From Thalassobacillus cyri (GTDB lineage: Bacteria > Bacillota > Bacilli > Bacillales > Halobacillaceae): DNA of 64,000 nt. Positions 44,649 to 54,949 of this stretch are shown piece by piece. Every line of letters begins with the position of its first letter. Position 1 is the stretch's first letter. Made by a program: the position numbers and the translations under genes. Under the pieces are notes generated by a model. That model searched no databases. It was not told the DNA's origin and saw only the letters and a program-made list of their open reading frames with translations. Where the stretch lies: NCBI RefSeq assembly GCF_900107755.1, contig NZ_FNQR01000017.1:1-64000 (forward strand), given 5' to 3'.

Positions 44649-45661
44649 TGGCATACGAACTGATTGGAATAACAGTCTTGTGGATCTTTTTATACGGTTA
44701 TTTAATCGTAGCCTCTATCGACTTCGGGGCAGGTTTCTTTGCTTATTATGCAAAAATTACCAAAAAAAACCACTTGATCAACAAATTGATATCCCGCTAT
44801 TTGTCACCTGTTTGGGAAGTGACTAACGTATTTTTCGTTTTCTTCTTCGTCGGTCTGGTCGGTTTTTTCCCGGATTCAGCGTACTATTTCGGGCAAACCT
44901 TGCTGGTACCGGGAAGTATCGCAATCGTATTAATTGCTATCCGTGGCTCTTTCTACGCTTTTGAAAATTACGGGTCAAAACAAAGCAGTGTCTACTTATT
45001 CTTGTACGGTGCGACCGGCCTGCTGATTCCTGCTTCCTTGTCTACTGCCCTTACTATTTCCGAGGGAGGATTCATCGAAGAAACTTCAGAGGGCGTCCAT
45101 CTCCTTACCGGGGCACTATTGAAAAGCCCTTACTCCTGGAGTGTTGTATTTCTTGCGATCGTATCCGTACTCTATATCAGCTCGGCATTCTTAAGCTTTT
45201 ATGCACACCGTGCTGATGACAGGGGAGCATTGGATTTAGTACGGAAGTACGCACTATTTTGGAGTTCTCCAACCATCATTGCGAGTTTGACGACATTCAT
45301 TGCGATGAGTCAGCATAACCAGGAGCACTTCAATCGCATGATGGAATTATGGTGGGTATTCGGACTGTCTGTAGGATTTTTCATGATCGCTATCTTTTTA
45401 ATCTATCAAGGAAAATACTATGGATGGGCTTTCATAGCGGTAATGTTTCAATTCCTGACTGCCTTTTTCGGTTATGGAGCTTCCCATTTGCCTTACCTGC
45501 TTTATCCTTATGTGACTCTCTCAGAAGGAGTGGTCAATGACGCCATGGGGCTTGCGCTAGTCATCGCCTTCATTGCGGGATTGTTCCTTCTAATTCCATC
45601 GCTTGTATTGTTGATGAGAATGTTCCTGTTTGATGCCGATTATGTAAAAGGTAAAAAATAA
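44648..45661 (+). CDS. ythB: Cytochrome bd-type quinol oxidase subunit II (YthB-like)
   Basis: A 337-residue CydB-family protein with eight to nine helices, starting with the ELIGITVLWIFLYGYLIVAS helix and a conserved SIDFGAGFF. The segment LSPVWEVTNVFFVFFFVGLV and the IAIRGSFYAFENYG loop are family-typical. It partners subunit I in quinol oxidation. [11 protein letters not shown] is coupled to ythA (TGATG overlap). A terminator follows. Confidence 0.88.
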   Translation: MAYELIGITVLWIFLYGYLIVASIDFGAGFFAYYAKITKKNHLINKLISRYLSPVWEVTNVFFVFFFVGLVGFFPDSAYYFGQTLLVPGSIAIVLIAIRGSFYAFENYGSKQSSVYLFLYGATGLLIPASLSTALTISEGGFIEETSEGVHLLTGALLKSPYSWSVVFLAIVSVLYISSAFLSFYAHRADDRGALDLVRKYALFWSSPTIIASLTTFIAMSQHNQEHFNRMMELWWVFGLSVGFFMIAIFLIYQGKYYGWAFIAVMFQFLTAFFGYGASHLPYLLYPYVTLSEGVVNDAMGLALVIAFIAGLFLLIPSLVLLMRMFLFDADYVKGKK

Positions 45662-45668
45662 ACACACA

Positions 45669-45698
45669 CAGCCCCCAAGCAAGCGGGGGCTGTTTTTT
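45669..45698 (+). terminator. Terminator of ythAB
   Basis: CAGCCCCC and GGGGGCTG with a six-T run. Confidence 0.8.
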
Positions 45699-45740
45699 AC
45701 ACTGTCTAAGTAAGTAATTATGTATAATCTTTTGTAACGG

Positions 45741-45778
45741 GCTGCATCCAGCACCAGCACCAGCGCTTGCGCTTTATG
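45741..45778. repeat. Short remnant of repeat R2
   Basis: GCTGCATCCAGCACCAGCAC followed by CAGCGCTTGCGCTT joins the two outer flanks of the R2 element at 26076-26200 with the long palindromic centre missing. Confidence 0.65.
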
Positions 45779-45852
45779 TTTTTTGTCGTACGTTAGCCGG
45801 AATTATGATAAAATTACTTCTATCTGATGTCAGCAAAAATGGAGGATTCGAG

Positions 45853-46521
45853 ATGAAAAAGGAATATGCAGTCATAGGTTTGGGCCGTTTTGGCGGAAGT
45901 ATCTGCCGGGAACTGAGCCAGGAGGGGCTGGAGGTATTAGCGATCGACCTGGATGAAGATAAGGTCAATGAGTACAAAGAAATCGCTTCCCATGCTGTTA
46001 TTGCCGATTCTACGGACGAAACAGTGTTAAGGGAGCTTGGAATCCGGAACATCGATCATGTTATCGTTGCCATTGGTGACAATATCCAGGCGAGCCTGTT
46101 GACCACTGTCATACTAGAAGAGCTCGGAATTAAAAAAATAACCGTGAAAGCTCAAAATGATTACCATGAAAAAATATTAAGCAAAATCGGGGCAGACCAT
46201 GTGATCCACCCGGAACGTGACATGGGTAAACGAATTGCTCATAATATCATGTCCAATAATATATTAGATTACATTGAGCTCTCGGATGATCACAGTGTAG
46301 TCGAGGTTAAAGCAGGAAGTAAGATGAGCGGCCAATCACTCGTCGATCTAGACATCCGCGCCCAATATGGATGTAACGTGGTGGCCATCAAGCGTCAGAA
46401 AGATGTCATCGTTTCTCCAATGGCAACCGAAATGATCCAGGAGGGCGACATATTGATTGTCATCGGCGCAGACAAAGATATCTCCCGGTTCGAGAAAAAC
46501 CTTGTGGTAGAAGATGATTGA
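45853..46521 (+). CDS. ktrC: Potassium channel gating subunit KtrC
   Basis: A 222-residue RCK protein: an N-terminal NAD/ATP-binding fold (about 1-135) with VIGLGRFGGSI, and a C-terminal RCK_C domain (about 140-222). Identity in motif order to B. subtilis KtrC (YkqB) is high: DLDEDKVNEYKEIASHAVI, VKAQNDYHEKILSKIGADHV, HPERDMGKRIAHNI. It gates a KtrD-type K+ translocator, and the RCK_C domain is a known c-di-AMP target. No ktrD gene lies in the window. The start at 45853 follows GGAGGATTCGAG. Confidence 0.93.
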   Translation: MKKEYAVIGLGRFGGSICRELSQEGLEVLAIDLDEDKVNEYKEIASHAVIADSTDETVLRELGIRNIDHVIVAIGDNIQASLLTTVILEELGIKKITVKAQNDYHEKILSKIGADHVIHPERDMGKRIAHNIMSNNILDYIELSDDHSVVEVKAGSKMSGQSLVDLDIRAQYGCNVVAIKRQKDVIVSPMATEMIQEGDILIVIGADKDISRFEKNLVVEDD

Positions 46522-46532
46522 TTTAGTTATCA

Positions 46533-46565
46533 AACAGCTGAGCAGTAAAGCTCAGCTGTTTTTTG
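46533..46565 (+). terminator. Terminator of ktrC
   Basis: AACAGCTGAGC and GCTCAGCTGTT form an 11-bp stem followed by TTTT. Confidence 0.85.
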
Positions 46566-46736
46566 ATGTGTCCGCAATTATTATTTTCTCCGTTATCAGA
46601 GTTTTCACGCGTTCATCATTTTCTGGGCAATTTGTCAAATCTCCCGCTAATATCTTTTTGGCCATTGGCTTCCATAGGTTTGCTTTTTGAGTTTAGGGAA
46701 ATAATCCATTGTATAAGACAATTTTGCAACGAAAGG

Positions 46737-48463
46737 ATGATGGTATTGTTAGAGAAACGAACCGGTACGGTAATGACCGAGATGTTATTAGAATGGGGTA
46801 TAAACCATGTTTACGGCATGCCTGGAGATTCGATCAATGAACTGATCGACGATCTTAGAAAGCAGGAAGAGAACTTGAAATTCATACAGGTTCGTCATGA
46901 AGAAGTGGGGGCTCTTGCAGCAGCTTCCTATGCAAAGCTCACCGGGAAGATTGGTGTATGTATGTCTATCGCAGGTCCCGGAGCAATCCACCTGATGAAT
47001 GGGCTGTATGACGCCAAAGCGGACAGAGCTCCTGTACTGGCGATTGTAGGACAGGTGCAAAGCGAAGAAATCGGGACGGATGCCTTTCAGGAAATTAATT
47101 TAGAGCGTATGTTTGATGATGTCGCAGTCTTCAACAAACGCGCAGCAACCGAAGCACAGCTTCCTGATCTGTTGAATCAAGCAATCCGCGAGGCTTATGT
47201 AAATAAAGGGGTTTCTGTACTGATTGTGCCGGATGACCTATTCGCGAAAAAGTTCAAAAATGAAAGCAGACTGACATCCCAAGGCTATTACCGGCCCGAA
47301 GTCTTCCCTTCAGAAAAATCATTGAAAGAAGCAAGGTCACTTCTGGATGGTGCGAAAAAGCCTATTATTTTAGCAGGAAAAGGTGTGAAGAACGCGAGTG
47401 AGGAGCTGGTGTCGTTTGCCGAACATATCAAAGCACCAATCATTCTCAGCTTGTTAGCAAAAGGGGTCATCCCGGATCAGCATCCACTTTGCCTTGGACA
47501 GCACGGACAAATCGGCACAAAGCCAGCTTATCACGCGATGATGGACGCGGATTTAATTGTTTTGATCGGTACGCAGTTCCCATACCGCGATTTTCTCCCT
47601 GATGGGGTAAGGGCGATTCAAATTGATAATAAGCCTGAACATCTCGGTAAAATGTATCCAGTTGAGGTAGGGTTGGCAGGTGATGCAAAGGAAACACTGG
47701 CTTATCTGACTGCCCATATGAGTGAAAAGAAGGATGATTCTTTTTTAAAAGAGTATCAAGGAAAAATGAAAGAATGGCATACCAAGCTGCTTGAAGAAAA
47801 AAAGCTGGAACAAAATCCAATGCACGCCCCGCAGGTTATGTACCATCTGGAACAAGTGATGGAGAAGAACGCGGTCATCTCCTGCGATGTAGGAAATGTA
47901 ACGGTATGGGTGACACGATTTTTACCCTTATTACAACAGGACTTCATCATATCCGGCTGGCTGGCTACCATGGGGAGCGGCCTGCCAGGAGCTATTGCCG
48001 CTCAGCTTGCGTACCCAGACAGGCGATTGCCATATGCGGGGATGGAGGCTTTACTATGGTATCCCAGGACTTTGTAACCGCTGTAAAATATGAACTGCCA
48101 GTTAAAGTGGTTATCTTGAACAACAAATCCATCGGTATGATTAAATATGAACAGCAGCAAATGGGGCACCAGACGTATCAAACAGATCTTGGAGAAATGG
48201 ATTTTGCCAAGTTTGCGGAAGCATGCGGAGGAGAAGGATACCGCGTGGAAAAGTATGAAGAACTGGAAAGCAGCATGAGACGAGCCTTTGCCAGCGACAA
48301 ACCCGCCATCATTGACGTTGTCATTAAAGAACAGGCACCATTACCAGGTCATATCAATTACACCCAGGCTGTCAATTACAGCAAATTTTTGATAAAAGAA
48401 TTCTTCGACAGTGGAAAAATCGAGCTGCCTGATATGAAAAAAGCCATCGACCGTCTATTCTGA
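46737..48463 (+). pseudogene. Pyruvate oxidase-like gene, frameshifted
   Basis: Two overlapping frames together encode a complete thiamine-dependent pyruvate oxidase (YdaP/SpxB-like). The first (46737-48077) has the catalytic Glu in QVRHEEVGALAAASYA and runs to AAQLAYPDR. The second (from about 48023 to 48463) carries the TPP motif CGDGGFTMVSQDF to NNKSIGMIKYEQ. The frame breaks at 48013-48030 within CCCAGACAGGCGATTGCC. Loss of one 4-base unit from an ancestral CAGGCAGGCG would explain it and restore PDRQAIAICG. As written, the first product lacks the TPP motif and should be inactive. A sequencing error is possible. Start: ATG pair at 46737/46740. Confidence 0.88.
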
Positions 48464-48490
48464 CGATATCGTAACGCTGTACGGATAAAG

Positions 48491-48603
48491 TTAGGGCAGA
48501 AGTTTTTACCGCTGGGGCAGAACATGGTGAATTAGGGAGGAACAGTTAGGGTAGAACATGATGGCGTTAAGATAGAACATGTCTACGCTAGGGAAGAAGT
48601 TCA
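48491..48603. repeat. Array C: TTAGGGTAGAACAT-type repeats
   Basis: Six copies of an (A)GGGNAGAAC motif have their A at 48493, 48514, 48534, 48548, 48569 and 48590; spacing is 21, 20, 14, 21 and 21. Read on the minus strand the unit is ATGTTCTACCCTAA, a relative of TTGTCTAGTAA in arrays A and B. It lies between the convergent pyruvate-oxidase and rnjA genes. Confidence 0.75.
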
Positions 48604-48620
48604 GCTGGCTGAATCAAATG

Positions 48621-48656
48621 AAAAAGGAGCCCAGCACATAAAGCTGGCTCCTTTTC
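48621..48656. terminator. Terminator downstream of array C
   Basis: AAAAAGGAGCC(C)AGC and GCTGGCTCCTTTT form a long stem with one bulged base; T-run on the plus side. Confidence 0.75.
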
Positions 48657-48669
48657 TGTAACAAGTAAT

Positions 48670-48700
48670 AAAGCCCGGACAGTTAAGTCCGGGCTTTTTC
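48670..48700 (-). terminator. Terminator of rpoY-rnjA
   Basis: AAGCCCGGAC and GTCCGGGCTT form a perfect 10-bp stem directly after the rnjA stop. Confidence 0.85.
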
Positions 48701-48701
48701 A

Positions 48702-50369
48702 TTATACCTCCATGATGATCGGAAGGATCATCGGACGGCGTTTGGTTTTGTCGAATAAGAACGGTGCGATGGTATCCGTGATTTCATTTTTTATCTCGGA
48801 CCATTGAGTCGTACGACGTTCCATTACTTTTTCCACATGATTAGAGACAAGCTTCTGAGCTTCTTTGATAAGATCCTCGGATTCACGCATATAGACGAAA
48901 CCGCGTGAAATGATGTCTGGTCCGGAAGCAATCTTGAACTCCTTCATATTAATGCTTACGACCACGATAACCAGCCCTTCTTCAGAAAGAATCCGGCGGT
49001 CACGCAATACGATATTTCCGATGTCCCCGATACCACTTCCATCCACGTAGACGGAGCCGGATGGAATCTTGCCGGCGATCATGGCATTGTCTTTACCGAG
49101 TGCAAGGACATCACCATTATCCATAACGAAGCAATCACTTGGATCCAGATTGCATTGCTGAGCCAATTTCGTATGTTCTTTCAACATACGGTATTCACCG
49201 TGGATTGGCATGAAGTATTTCGGCTGAATCAGACGAAGCATCAATTTCATTTCTTCCTGACTGCCATGGCCGGAAGTATGGATATCATTCAATGGGCCGT
49301 GAATAACATCTGCTCCGTTACGGTAAAGCATATTGATTGTTTTAGATACACTAAGCGTGTTCCCAGGGATTGGGGAAGACGAGAACACGACCGTATCTCC
49401 AGGCATGATTTGAATTTGACGGTGTGTACCGTTGGCAATACGGGATAGAGCTGCCATTGGCTCCCCTTGGGAACCGGTACACAGAATCATCACTTCATGT
49501 GCTGGAAGACGGTTGATTTGGTGGGCATCAATGAAAGTATCCTTAGGAGCCTGGATATAGCCAAGCTCTTGCCCGATACGGATGGACGATTCCATGCTGC
49601 GCCCAAAAACGGCAACTTTACGGTTATGCTTAACCGCTGCTTCTACCGCTTGCTGCAAACGGTAGATATTCGAAGCGAATGTCGCAAAAATCACACGTCC
49701 GTTAACACGGCCGAAAATATCCTGGATGCTTTGTCCGACGACACTCTCAGACTTTGTAAAACCTGGGACTTCACTATTCGTACTATCCGATAATAATGCT
49801 AAAACGCCTTCTTTTCCGATTTCAGCCATTTTTGCTAGGTCAGCTGGCTCTCCAACGGGGGTGAAATCAAATTTGAAATCACCTGTATGCACAATGTTCC
49901 CTGGAGGAGTTTTGACTACTACTCCGAAAGAATCCGGGATACTGTGCGTTGTCCGGAAAAAGGATACAGATGTTTTGCGGAATTTGATGACATCGTCTTC
50001 CTGAATGATGTTCAACTTTGCATTACGCAATAATCCATGTTCATCTAATTTATTTTTGATTAGTCCGATCGCTAATTTTCCAGCATAAATTGGCACATTG
50101 ATTTCACGTAGAAGATAAGGAATGCCGCCAATATGGTCTTCATGTCCGTGGGTGATGATAAGACCTTTGATTTTATCCTGGTTTTGTACTAAATAGGTAT
50201 AATCAGGAATGACATAGTCGATTCCAAGCAATTCATCTTCCGGGAATTTGATACCCGCATCAATCAGAATGATTTCATCCTGGAATTGGACTCCGTATGT
50301 GTTTTTCCCGATTTCACCTAATCCGCCCAGTGCAAAAACAGCGGTTTGATCGTTTTTAACAAACTTCAT
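48702..50369 (-). CDS. rnjA: Ribonuclease J1
   Basis: A 555-residue metallo-beta-lactamase/beta-CASP ribonuclease. The zinc motif [11 protein letters not shown] contains His74, His76, Asp78 and His79. Later beta-CASP motifs include [32 protein letters not shown] and [10 protein letters not shown], with the C-terminal domain after residue 450. It combines 5'-3' exonuclease and endonuclease activity in mRNA decay and rRNA maturation. rpoY lies two bases upstream, as in B. subtilis (ykzG-ykqC). AAAGTGGAGAACAGCTG precedes the ATG within rpoY. Confidence 0.96.
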   Translation of the reverse strand: MKFVKNDQTAVFALGGLGEIGKNTYGVQFQDEIILIDAGIKFPEDELLGIDYVIPDYTYLVQNQDKIKGLIITHGHEDHIGGIPYLLREINVPIYAGKLAIGLIKNKLDEHGLLRNAKLNIIQEDDVIKFRKTSVSFFRTTHSIPDSFGVVVKTPPGNIVHTGDFKFDFTPVGEPADLAKMAEIGKEGVLALLSDSTNSEVPGFTKSESVVGQSIQDIFGRVNGRVIFATFASNIYRLQQAVEAAVKHNRKVAVFGRSMESSIRIGQELGYIQAPKDTFIDAHQINRLPAHEVMILCTGSQGEPMAALSRIANGTHRQIQIMPGDTVVFSSSPIPGNTLSVSKTINMLYRNGADVIHGPLNDIHTSGHGSQEEMKLMLRLIQPKYFMPIHGEYRMLKEHTKLAQQCNLDPSDCFVMDNGDVLALGKDNAMIAGKIPSGSVYVDGSGIGDIGNIVLRDRRILSEEGLVIVVVSINMKEFKIASGPDIISRGFVYMRESEDLIKEAQKLVSNHVEKVMERRTTQWSEIKNEITDTIAPFLFDKTKRRPMILPIIMEV

Positions 50370-50371
50370 GA

Positions 50372-50584
50372 TCAGCTGTTCTCCACTTTGAAATCATCTT
50401 TAGTTTGTTGTTCATAATTCAGGTGGTCCTCATCTAACACCTGAATATATTCAATATTGATCCCACGATCGGACAGTTGTTCACGTACTTTTCTTTCTGT
50501 TTCTGCTTCCACGTACATTGATTTTGTACGTTCTCGAACAGGAACTTCGTCTGGAAGTTCCTGGTATAAAACTTTATATACCAT
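50372..50584 (-). CDS. rpoY: RNA polymerase epsilon subunit
   Basis: A 70-residue protein starting [20 protein letters not shown], with [16 protein letters not shown] and [15 protein letters not shown]. This is the RpoY/YkzG family, a small subunit bound to RNA polymerase in Firmicutes, structurally like phage Gp2. It is co-transcribed with rnjA, two bases apart. GTTAGGAGAGATATT precedes the ATG. Confidence 0.93.
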   Translation of the reverse strand: MVYKVLYQELPDEVPVRERTKSMYVEAETERKVREQLSDRGINIEYIQVLDEDHLNYEQQTKDDFKVENS

Positions 50585-50716
50585 TTTCTAATATCTCTCC
50601 TAACTAGTAGTAATTTCCACATTCTTGTCCTAGCAACAATGATAGCATGTTTTTTTATCGGATGGTATTTCTAATCGATTACTGTTTCTGCTCCTAAATC
50701 GTAGGAGAAGACCGTC

Positions 50717-50788
50717 TCAGGCTAATGTTTTCCGCTTCCAAAAATCTTTCCAACGTTTCTTGAGCTTTCTTCTTAAGCGCTTCAGCAT
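50717..50788 (-). CDS. Candidate 23-residue cationic peptide
   Basis: MLKRLRRKLKKRWKDFWKRK followed by TLA: 13 of 23 residues are Lys or Arg, with Trp and Phe spaced to form an amphipathic helix. GAAAGGAG ends nine bases upstream of the ATG, an ideal ribosome site, and a plausible promoter (TTGTTT, 17 bases, TATTAT on the minus strand) lies near 50860-50890. Another reading frame across the same DNA encodes 65 residues but its start overlaps that promoter. The gene is unproven; it could be a leader peptide or a chance frame. Confidence 0.35.
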   Translation of the reverse strand: MLKRLRRKLKKRWKDFWKRKTLA

Positions 50789-51069
50789 AGCACTCATCTC
50801 CTTTCAAGGTGATGAAGAAAACAAGCAAAACGTTCAACCGACCCAATCCCGTTACTAATAGTATAATACGGTTTGATGAATAATGAAACAAAGAACTATT
50901 GATATAAAGGATTTATTATCCATCAGAGCCCAATATTGGGGCTTTCGAAAGCTTTAGTTGCTTATAGTTTTTCCCTTCTCATCTTGTTTCAGTCATGCTA
51001 TTGTGTATTCATTGATGAAAAATGAGAAATGCAGAGAGAATAGCTCGCAACAGCAGGAGGATGAAATAC

Positions 51070-51849
51070 ATGAATAAAAAAATTGCCTTTTTTGATATCG
51101 ACGGCACCTTACTTGATCACCATAAACAGCTGCCCAAAGAAACGGTGCTGGCCATCAAGCGGCTGCAAGAAGAGGGAGTATACTGCGCTATTGCAACAGG
51201 CCGTGCTCCATTCATGTTTGAAGATATCAGAAAAAAGCTAGGGATAGAATCCTTCGTCAGTTTCAATGGACAATATGTCGTTTTCGAAGGGGAAGTTATC
51301 TATGAAAACCCGCTTGCTACTGAAGAATTGACGACATTGGTCGAGCATGCTAAACGAACAGGCCACCCAATGGTCTTCATGAACCACGAAGAGATGAAAG
51401 CGACTGAACCAGATCACGAGCATATTTCTGAGAGTATGGGATCCCTGCACTTCGAATACCCAGATATTGATGATGCATTTTATGAGGATAAAAATATTTA
51501 TCAATCCTTGCTATTCTGTGAAGGGGATGAAATCGAAGAATATAGTGGAGAACATGAGTCTTTTGATTTTATCCGCTGGCATCCAAAAGCCTGTGACGTG
51601 CTGCCAGGAGGAGGTTCCAAAGCAGAAGGAATCAAGAAGGTGATAGAAGCCGCAGGACTGCGCATCGAAGATTCCTATGGATTCGGTGACGGACCTAATG
51701 ATAAAGAAATGATGCAAGTGGTCGGTACAGCAGTAGCAATGGGAAACTCCATCCCGGAGCTTAAATCACTTGCCGATTATGTCACCGATGACGTTGACGA
51801 AGGCGGATTAGTCAAAGCAATTCAGGAAGTCGGCCTTCTGAAAAACTAA
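51070..51849 (+). CDS. ykrA: HAD-family Cof-type phosphatase (YkrA-like)
   Basis: A 259-residue haloacid-dehalogenase hydrolase of the Cof type. Motif 1 is FFDIDGTLLD with the nucleophile Asp, followed by ATGRAPFMFEDI (motif 2). The C2 cap occupies about residues 85-185. Motif 3 Lys lies in GSKAEGIKKV and motif 4 in GFGDGPNDKEMMQ. Likely substrates are sugar phosphates or flavin-related phosphates. Same position upstream of def as in B. subtilis. AGGAGGATGAAATAC fixes the start at 51070. Confidence 0.9.
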   Translation: MNKKIAFFDIDGTLLDHHKQLPKETVLAIKRLQEEGVYCAIATGRAPFMFEDIRKKLGIESFVSFNGQYVVFEGEVIYENPLATEELTTLVEHAKRTGHPMVFMNHEEMKATEPDHEHISESMGSLHFEYPDIDDAFYEDKNIYQSLLFCEGDEIEEYSGEHESFDFIRWHPKACDVLPGGGSKAEGIKKVIEAAGLRIEDSYGFGDGPNDKEMMQVVGTAVAMGNSIPELKSLADYVTDDVDEGGLVKAIQEVGLLKN

Positions 51850-51860
51850 ACACCTATATA

Positions 51861-51898
51861 AAAAGCTTAGAGTCCCATAGTTACTCTAAGCTTTTTTG
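51861..51898. terminator. Bidirectional terminator
   Basis: AAAAGCTTAGAGT and ACTCTAAGCTTTTTT, between the convergent ykrA and def genes. Confidence 0.85.
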
Positions 51899-51941
51899 TT
51901 ACTTATTATTTTGTTATTCATTTAAATGAGGGTGCTGTTTC

Positions 51942-52496
51942 TTAATGATCCAGCGGCTTGGCATTTTCCGGTTCTTTGAATGGATTATCGGGATCGATAT
52001 GATCGTAAAACATTACCCCATTCAGATGATCGATTTCATGCTGGAAGACAATGGCTGCGAAGTCCCGAAGGCGTAACTTCACTTCATTTCCTTCCAGGTC
52101 AGTTGCCTTGATAGTAACACGGGCATAGCGCGGGACATAGCCTGGGACTTCCCGGTCAACAGAAAGGCAGCCTTCTCCACTGGTTAGATAGGCTTTTTCT
52201 ACTGAATGACTGACGATTCTTGGATTGAATAACCCATAACTATATAACTTTTCATTGAAGTCAGTAAAATGGACAGCAAGCATGCGCTTGGACAATCCGA
52301 TTTGAGGAGCTGCCAATCCTACGCCAGGCCGGAGGTTATATCGGTCGCAAATTTGCTCATCCTGGCTGTTTTTTAAATATTGCAGCATTTCTTCTAACGT
52401 TTCTTTATTTTCTTCGGACGGGGGGAGGTCAACTTCGCTCGCAACCTCTCTCAGGATTGGATCCCCTTCGCGGATAATATCCTTCATAGTAATCAT
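51942..52496 (-). CDS. def: Peptide deformylase
   Basis: A 184-residue metal-dependent deformylase that removes the N-formyl group from new proteins. The three family motifs are [23 protein letters not shown] and [14 protein letters not shown], with metal ligands Cys, His and His. The C-terminal tail and length fit the Gram-positive (type II) group, like DefB (YkrB). The start at 52496 ([11 protein letters not shown]) follows AAAGGGTGG; a GTG at 52508 would overlap that site. Confidence 0.95.
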   Translation of the reverse strand: MITMKDIIREGDPILREVASEVDLPPSEENKETLEEMLQYLKNSQDEQICDRYNLRPGVGLAAPQIGLSKRMLAVHFTDFNEKLYSYGLFNPRIVSHSVEKAYLTSGEGCLSVDREVPGYVPRYARVTIKATDLEGNEVKLRLRDFAAIVFQHEIDHLNGVMFYDHIDPDNPFKEPENAKPLDH

Positions 52497-52693
52497 TCCA
52501 AAGTCCACCCTTTCTCTCTATCTTCGAATATCTTCATTTAGTTTAACATAGATAACATTGGAAAGGTTAAATGATGATACAGTCGGCTATTTAGGATTGG
52601 ATAAAATATCCTTCCAATTTAAAATCATTTATTATACTATTAAAACTATGATGAAAGTATGGATTTATCCATACCCCTTAAGGAGGAAGTTTC

Positions 52694-53446
52694 GTGTCAT
52701 TGAGAAAGCTATACATACCATTAACCCTCATCTTAGTAGTGTTGGCAGCGTGTAATAATGGTCCAGCCCCGGAAGAACAGATTTATGAACACTTGGAAAA
52801 AGCCGTATCATTAGAGGAAGAGTTCCGTAAACAACAACAGCCGATCGTAGAGTTGGAACGTAAAGAGCAGGAATTGTATAACAAAATCATCAACCTCAGT
52901 ATGGAAGAGTTTGATCAAATTAAAGAATACTCTAAAGAGGCAGCTGATTTAGTGGAAGAGCGTCAGCAAAAGATCGAGCTGGAGAAAGAAAGTATCGATG
53001 CTGCTAAAGAGGAGTTTGATAAAATCGAACCCTTGATCGACGATTTAGATGAAGAAGAACAGGCGGAAGCCATAGAGAAAGCAAAGGTTCTTGTTAAAAC
53101 GATGAACAATCGCTATGATGCATATCAGCAACTATATGAAGATTATCAGGCAGCCATTGCGCTTGATAAAGAATTATATCAATTATTACAGAAAGAAGAT
53201 TTAGAAGAAGAAACGTTACAGAAGCACATCGAAAAGATCAATGATAGTTATGATAAGGTGATTAAGTCGAACGAAACTTTCAATAAGTATACCGAAGAAT
53301 ATAATCAACAGAAAAAAGCATTCTATGAAGCGACAGACTTGAATGTCGAATATAGTGAAGATGAAAAAGACGTTTCCGGCTCAGAATCCAATGAACCCAA
53401 GAAAGAAGAGAATGCGGAGAACGACGAACAAAATAGTGAAGAATAA
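52694..53446 (+). CDS. ykyA: YkyA-like coiled-coil lipoprotein
   Basis: A 250-residue lipoprotein: a signal peptide ending LVVLAAC (lipidated Cys20), then long acidic helices (about 35-215) with heptad-like spacing, and a low-complexity Glu/Asn/Ser tail. It corresponds in position and type to B. subtilis YkyA, a putative cell-wall-binding lipoprotein located between def and pdhA. The start is GTG at 52694 after AAGGAGGAAGTTTC. Function is unknown. Confidence 0.88.
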   Translation: MSLRKLYIPLTLILVVLAACNNGPAPEEQIYEHLEKAVSLEEEFRKQQQPIVELERKEQELYNKIINLSMEEFDQIKEYSKEAADLVEERQQKIELEKESIDAAKEEFDKIEPLIDDLDEEEQAEAIEKAKVLVKTMNNRYDAYQQLYEDYQAAIALDKELYQLLQKEDLEEETLQKHIEKINDSYDKVIKSNETFNKYTEEYNQQKKAFYEATDLNVEYSEDEKDVSGSESNEPKKEENAENDEQNSEE

Positions 53447-53472
53447 AAAGACCGCCCACGGCGGTTTTTTTT
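53447..53472 (+). terminator. Terminator of ykyA
   Basis: ACCGCC-cac-GGCGGT with a run of eight T, immediately after the stop. Confidence 0.8.
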
Positions 53473-53539
53473 ATTCTTAAAGAAAGTTTAAGCTAAGTTT
53501 TTCTTTGTCTTTCTGAATGATACAGCTAATAGGAAAATC

Positions 53540-53585
53540 TGAAACAGGGGGGGGGACGGTGCAAACAGCTCTCCATCCTGTTTCA
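53540..53585. other. Inverted repeat with nine-G tract in pdh upstream region
   Basis: TGAAACAGG (53540-53548) pairs with CCTGTTTCA (53577-53585); a run of nine G lies at 53547-53555 within the left arm and loop. It is upstream of the candidate pdhA promoter. A G-run of this length could slip during replication. No function is shown. Apart from this, the ykyA terminator and the promoter, the gap 53447-53863 holds nothing I recognise. Confidence 0.5.
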
Positions 53586-53640
53586 CCCATGTTTTGTAAG
53601 CTGTTTTTCTAAAAGGCTAATTTAATTTAATACAAACTGT

Positions 53641-53670
53641 TTGACGTTCCCTAGTTACATGAGCTAAACT
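53641..53670 (+). promoter_or_regulatory. Candidate promoter of the pdh operon
   Basis: -35 TTGACG, 18-base spacer, -10 TAAACT. It would give a leader of about 187 bases before pdhA. Other weaker combinations exist closer to the gene. Confidence 0.5.
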
Positions 53671-53857
53671 ACATACAGAACATTTCATTGTACCAATTGT
53701 TTTTGTGTTCTTATTGTAACAGTTTCCGTTGTATAAGGCTTATGATTAATATAAATGGCTTAAGGGTAAAAGAATAAGAGCAAATCGGTACAGGTTTTTG
53801 CAGCTTTTGGGAAAGCTAAGGAAAGTAACCATTTTTTTAATAGGAAGGAAGAGGTGA

Positions 53858-54946
<1,089 letters not shown>

Positions 54947-54949
54947 ACC

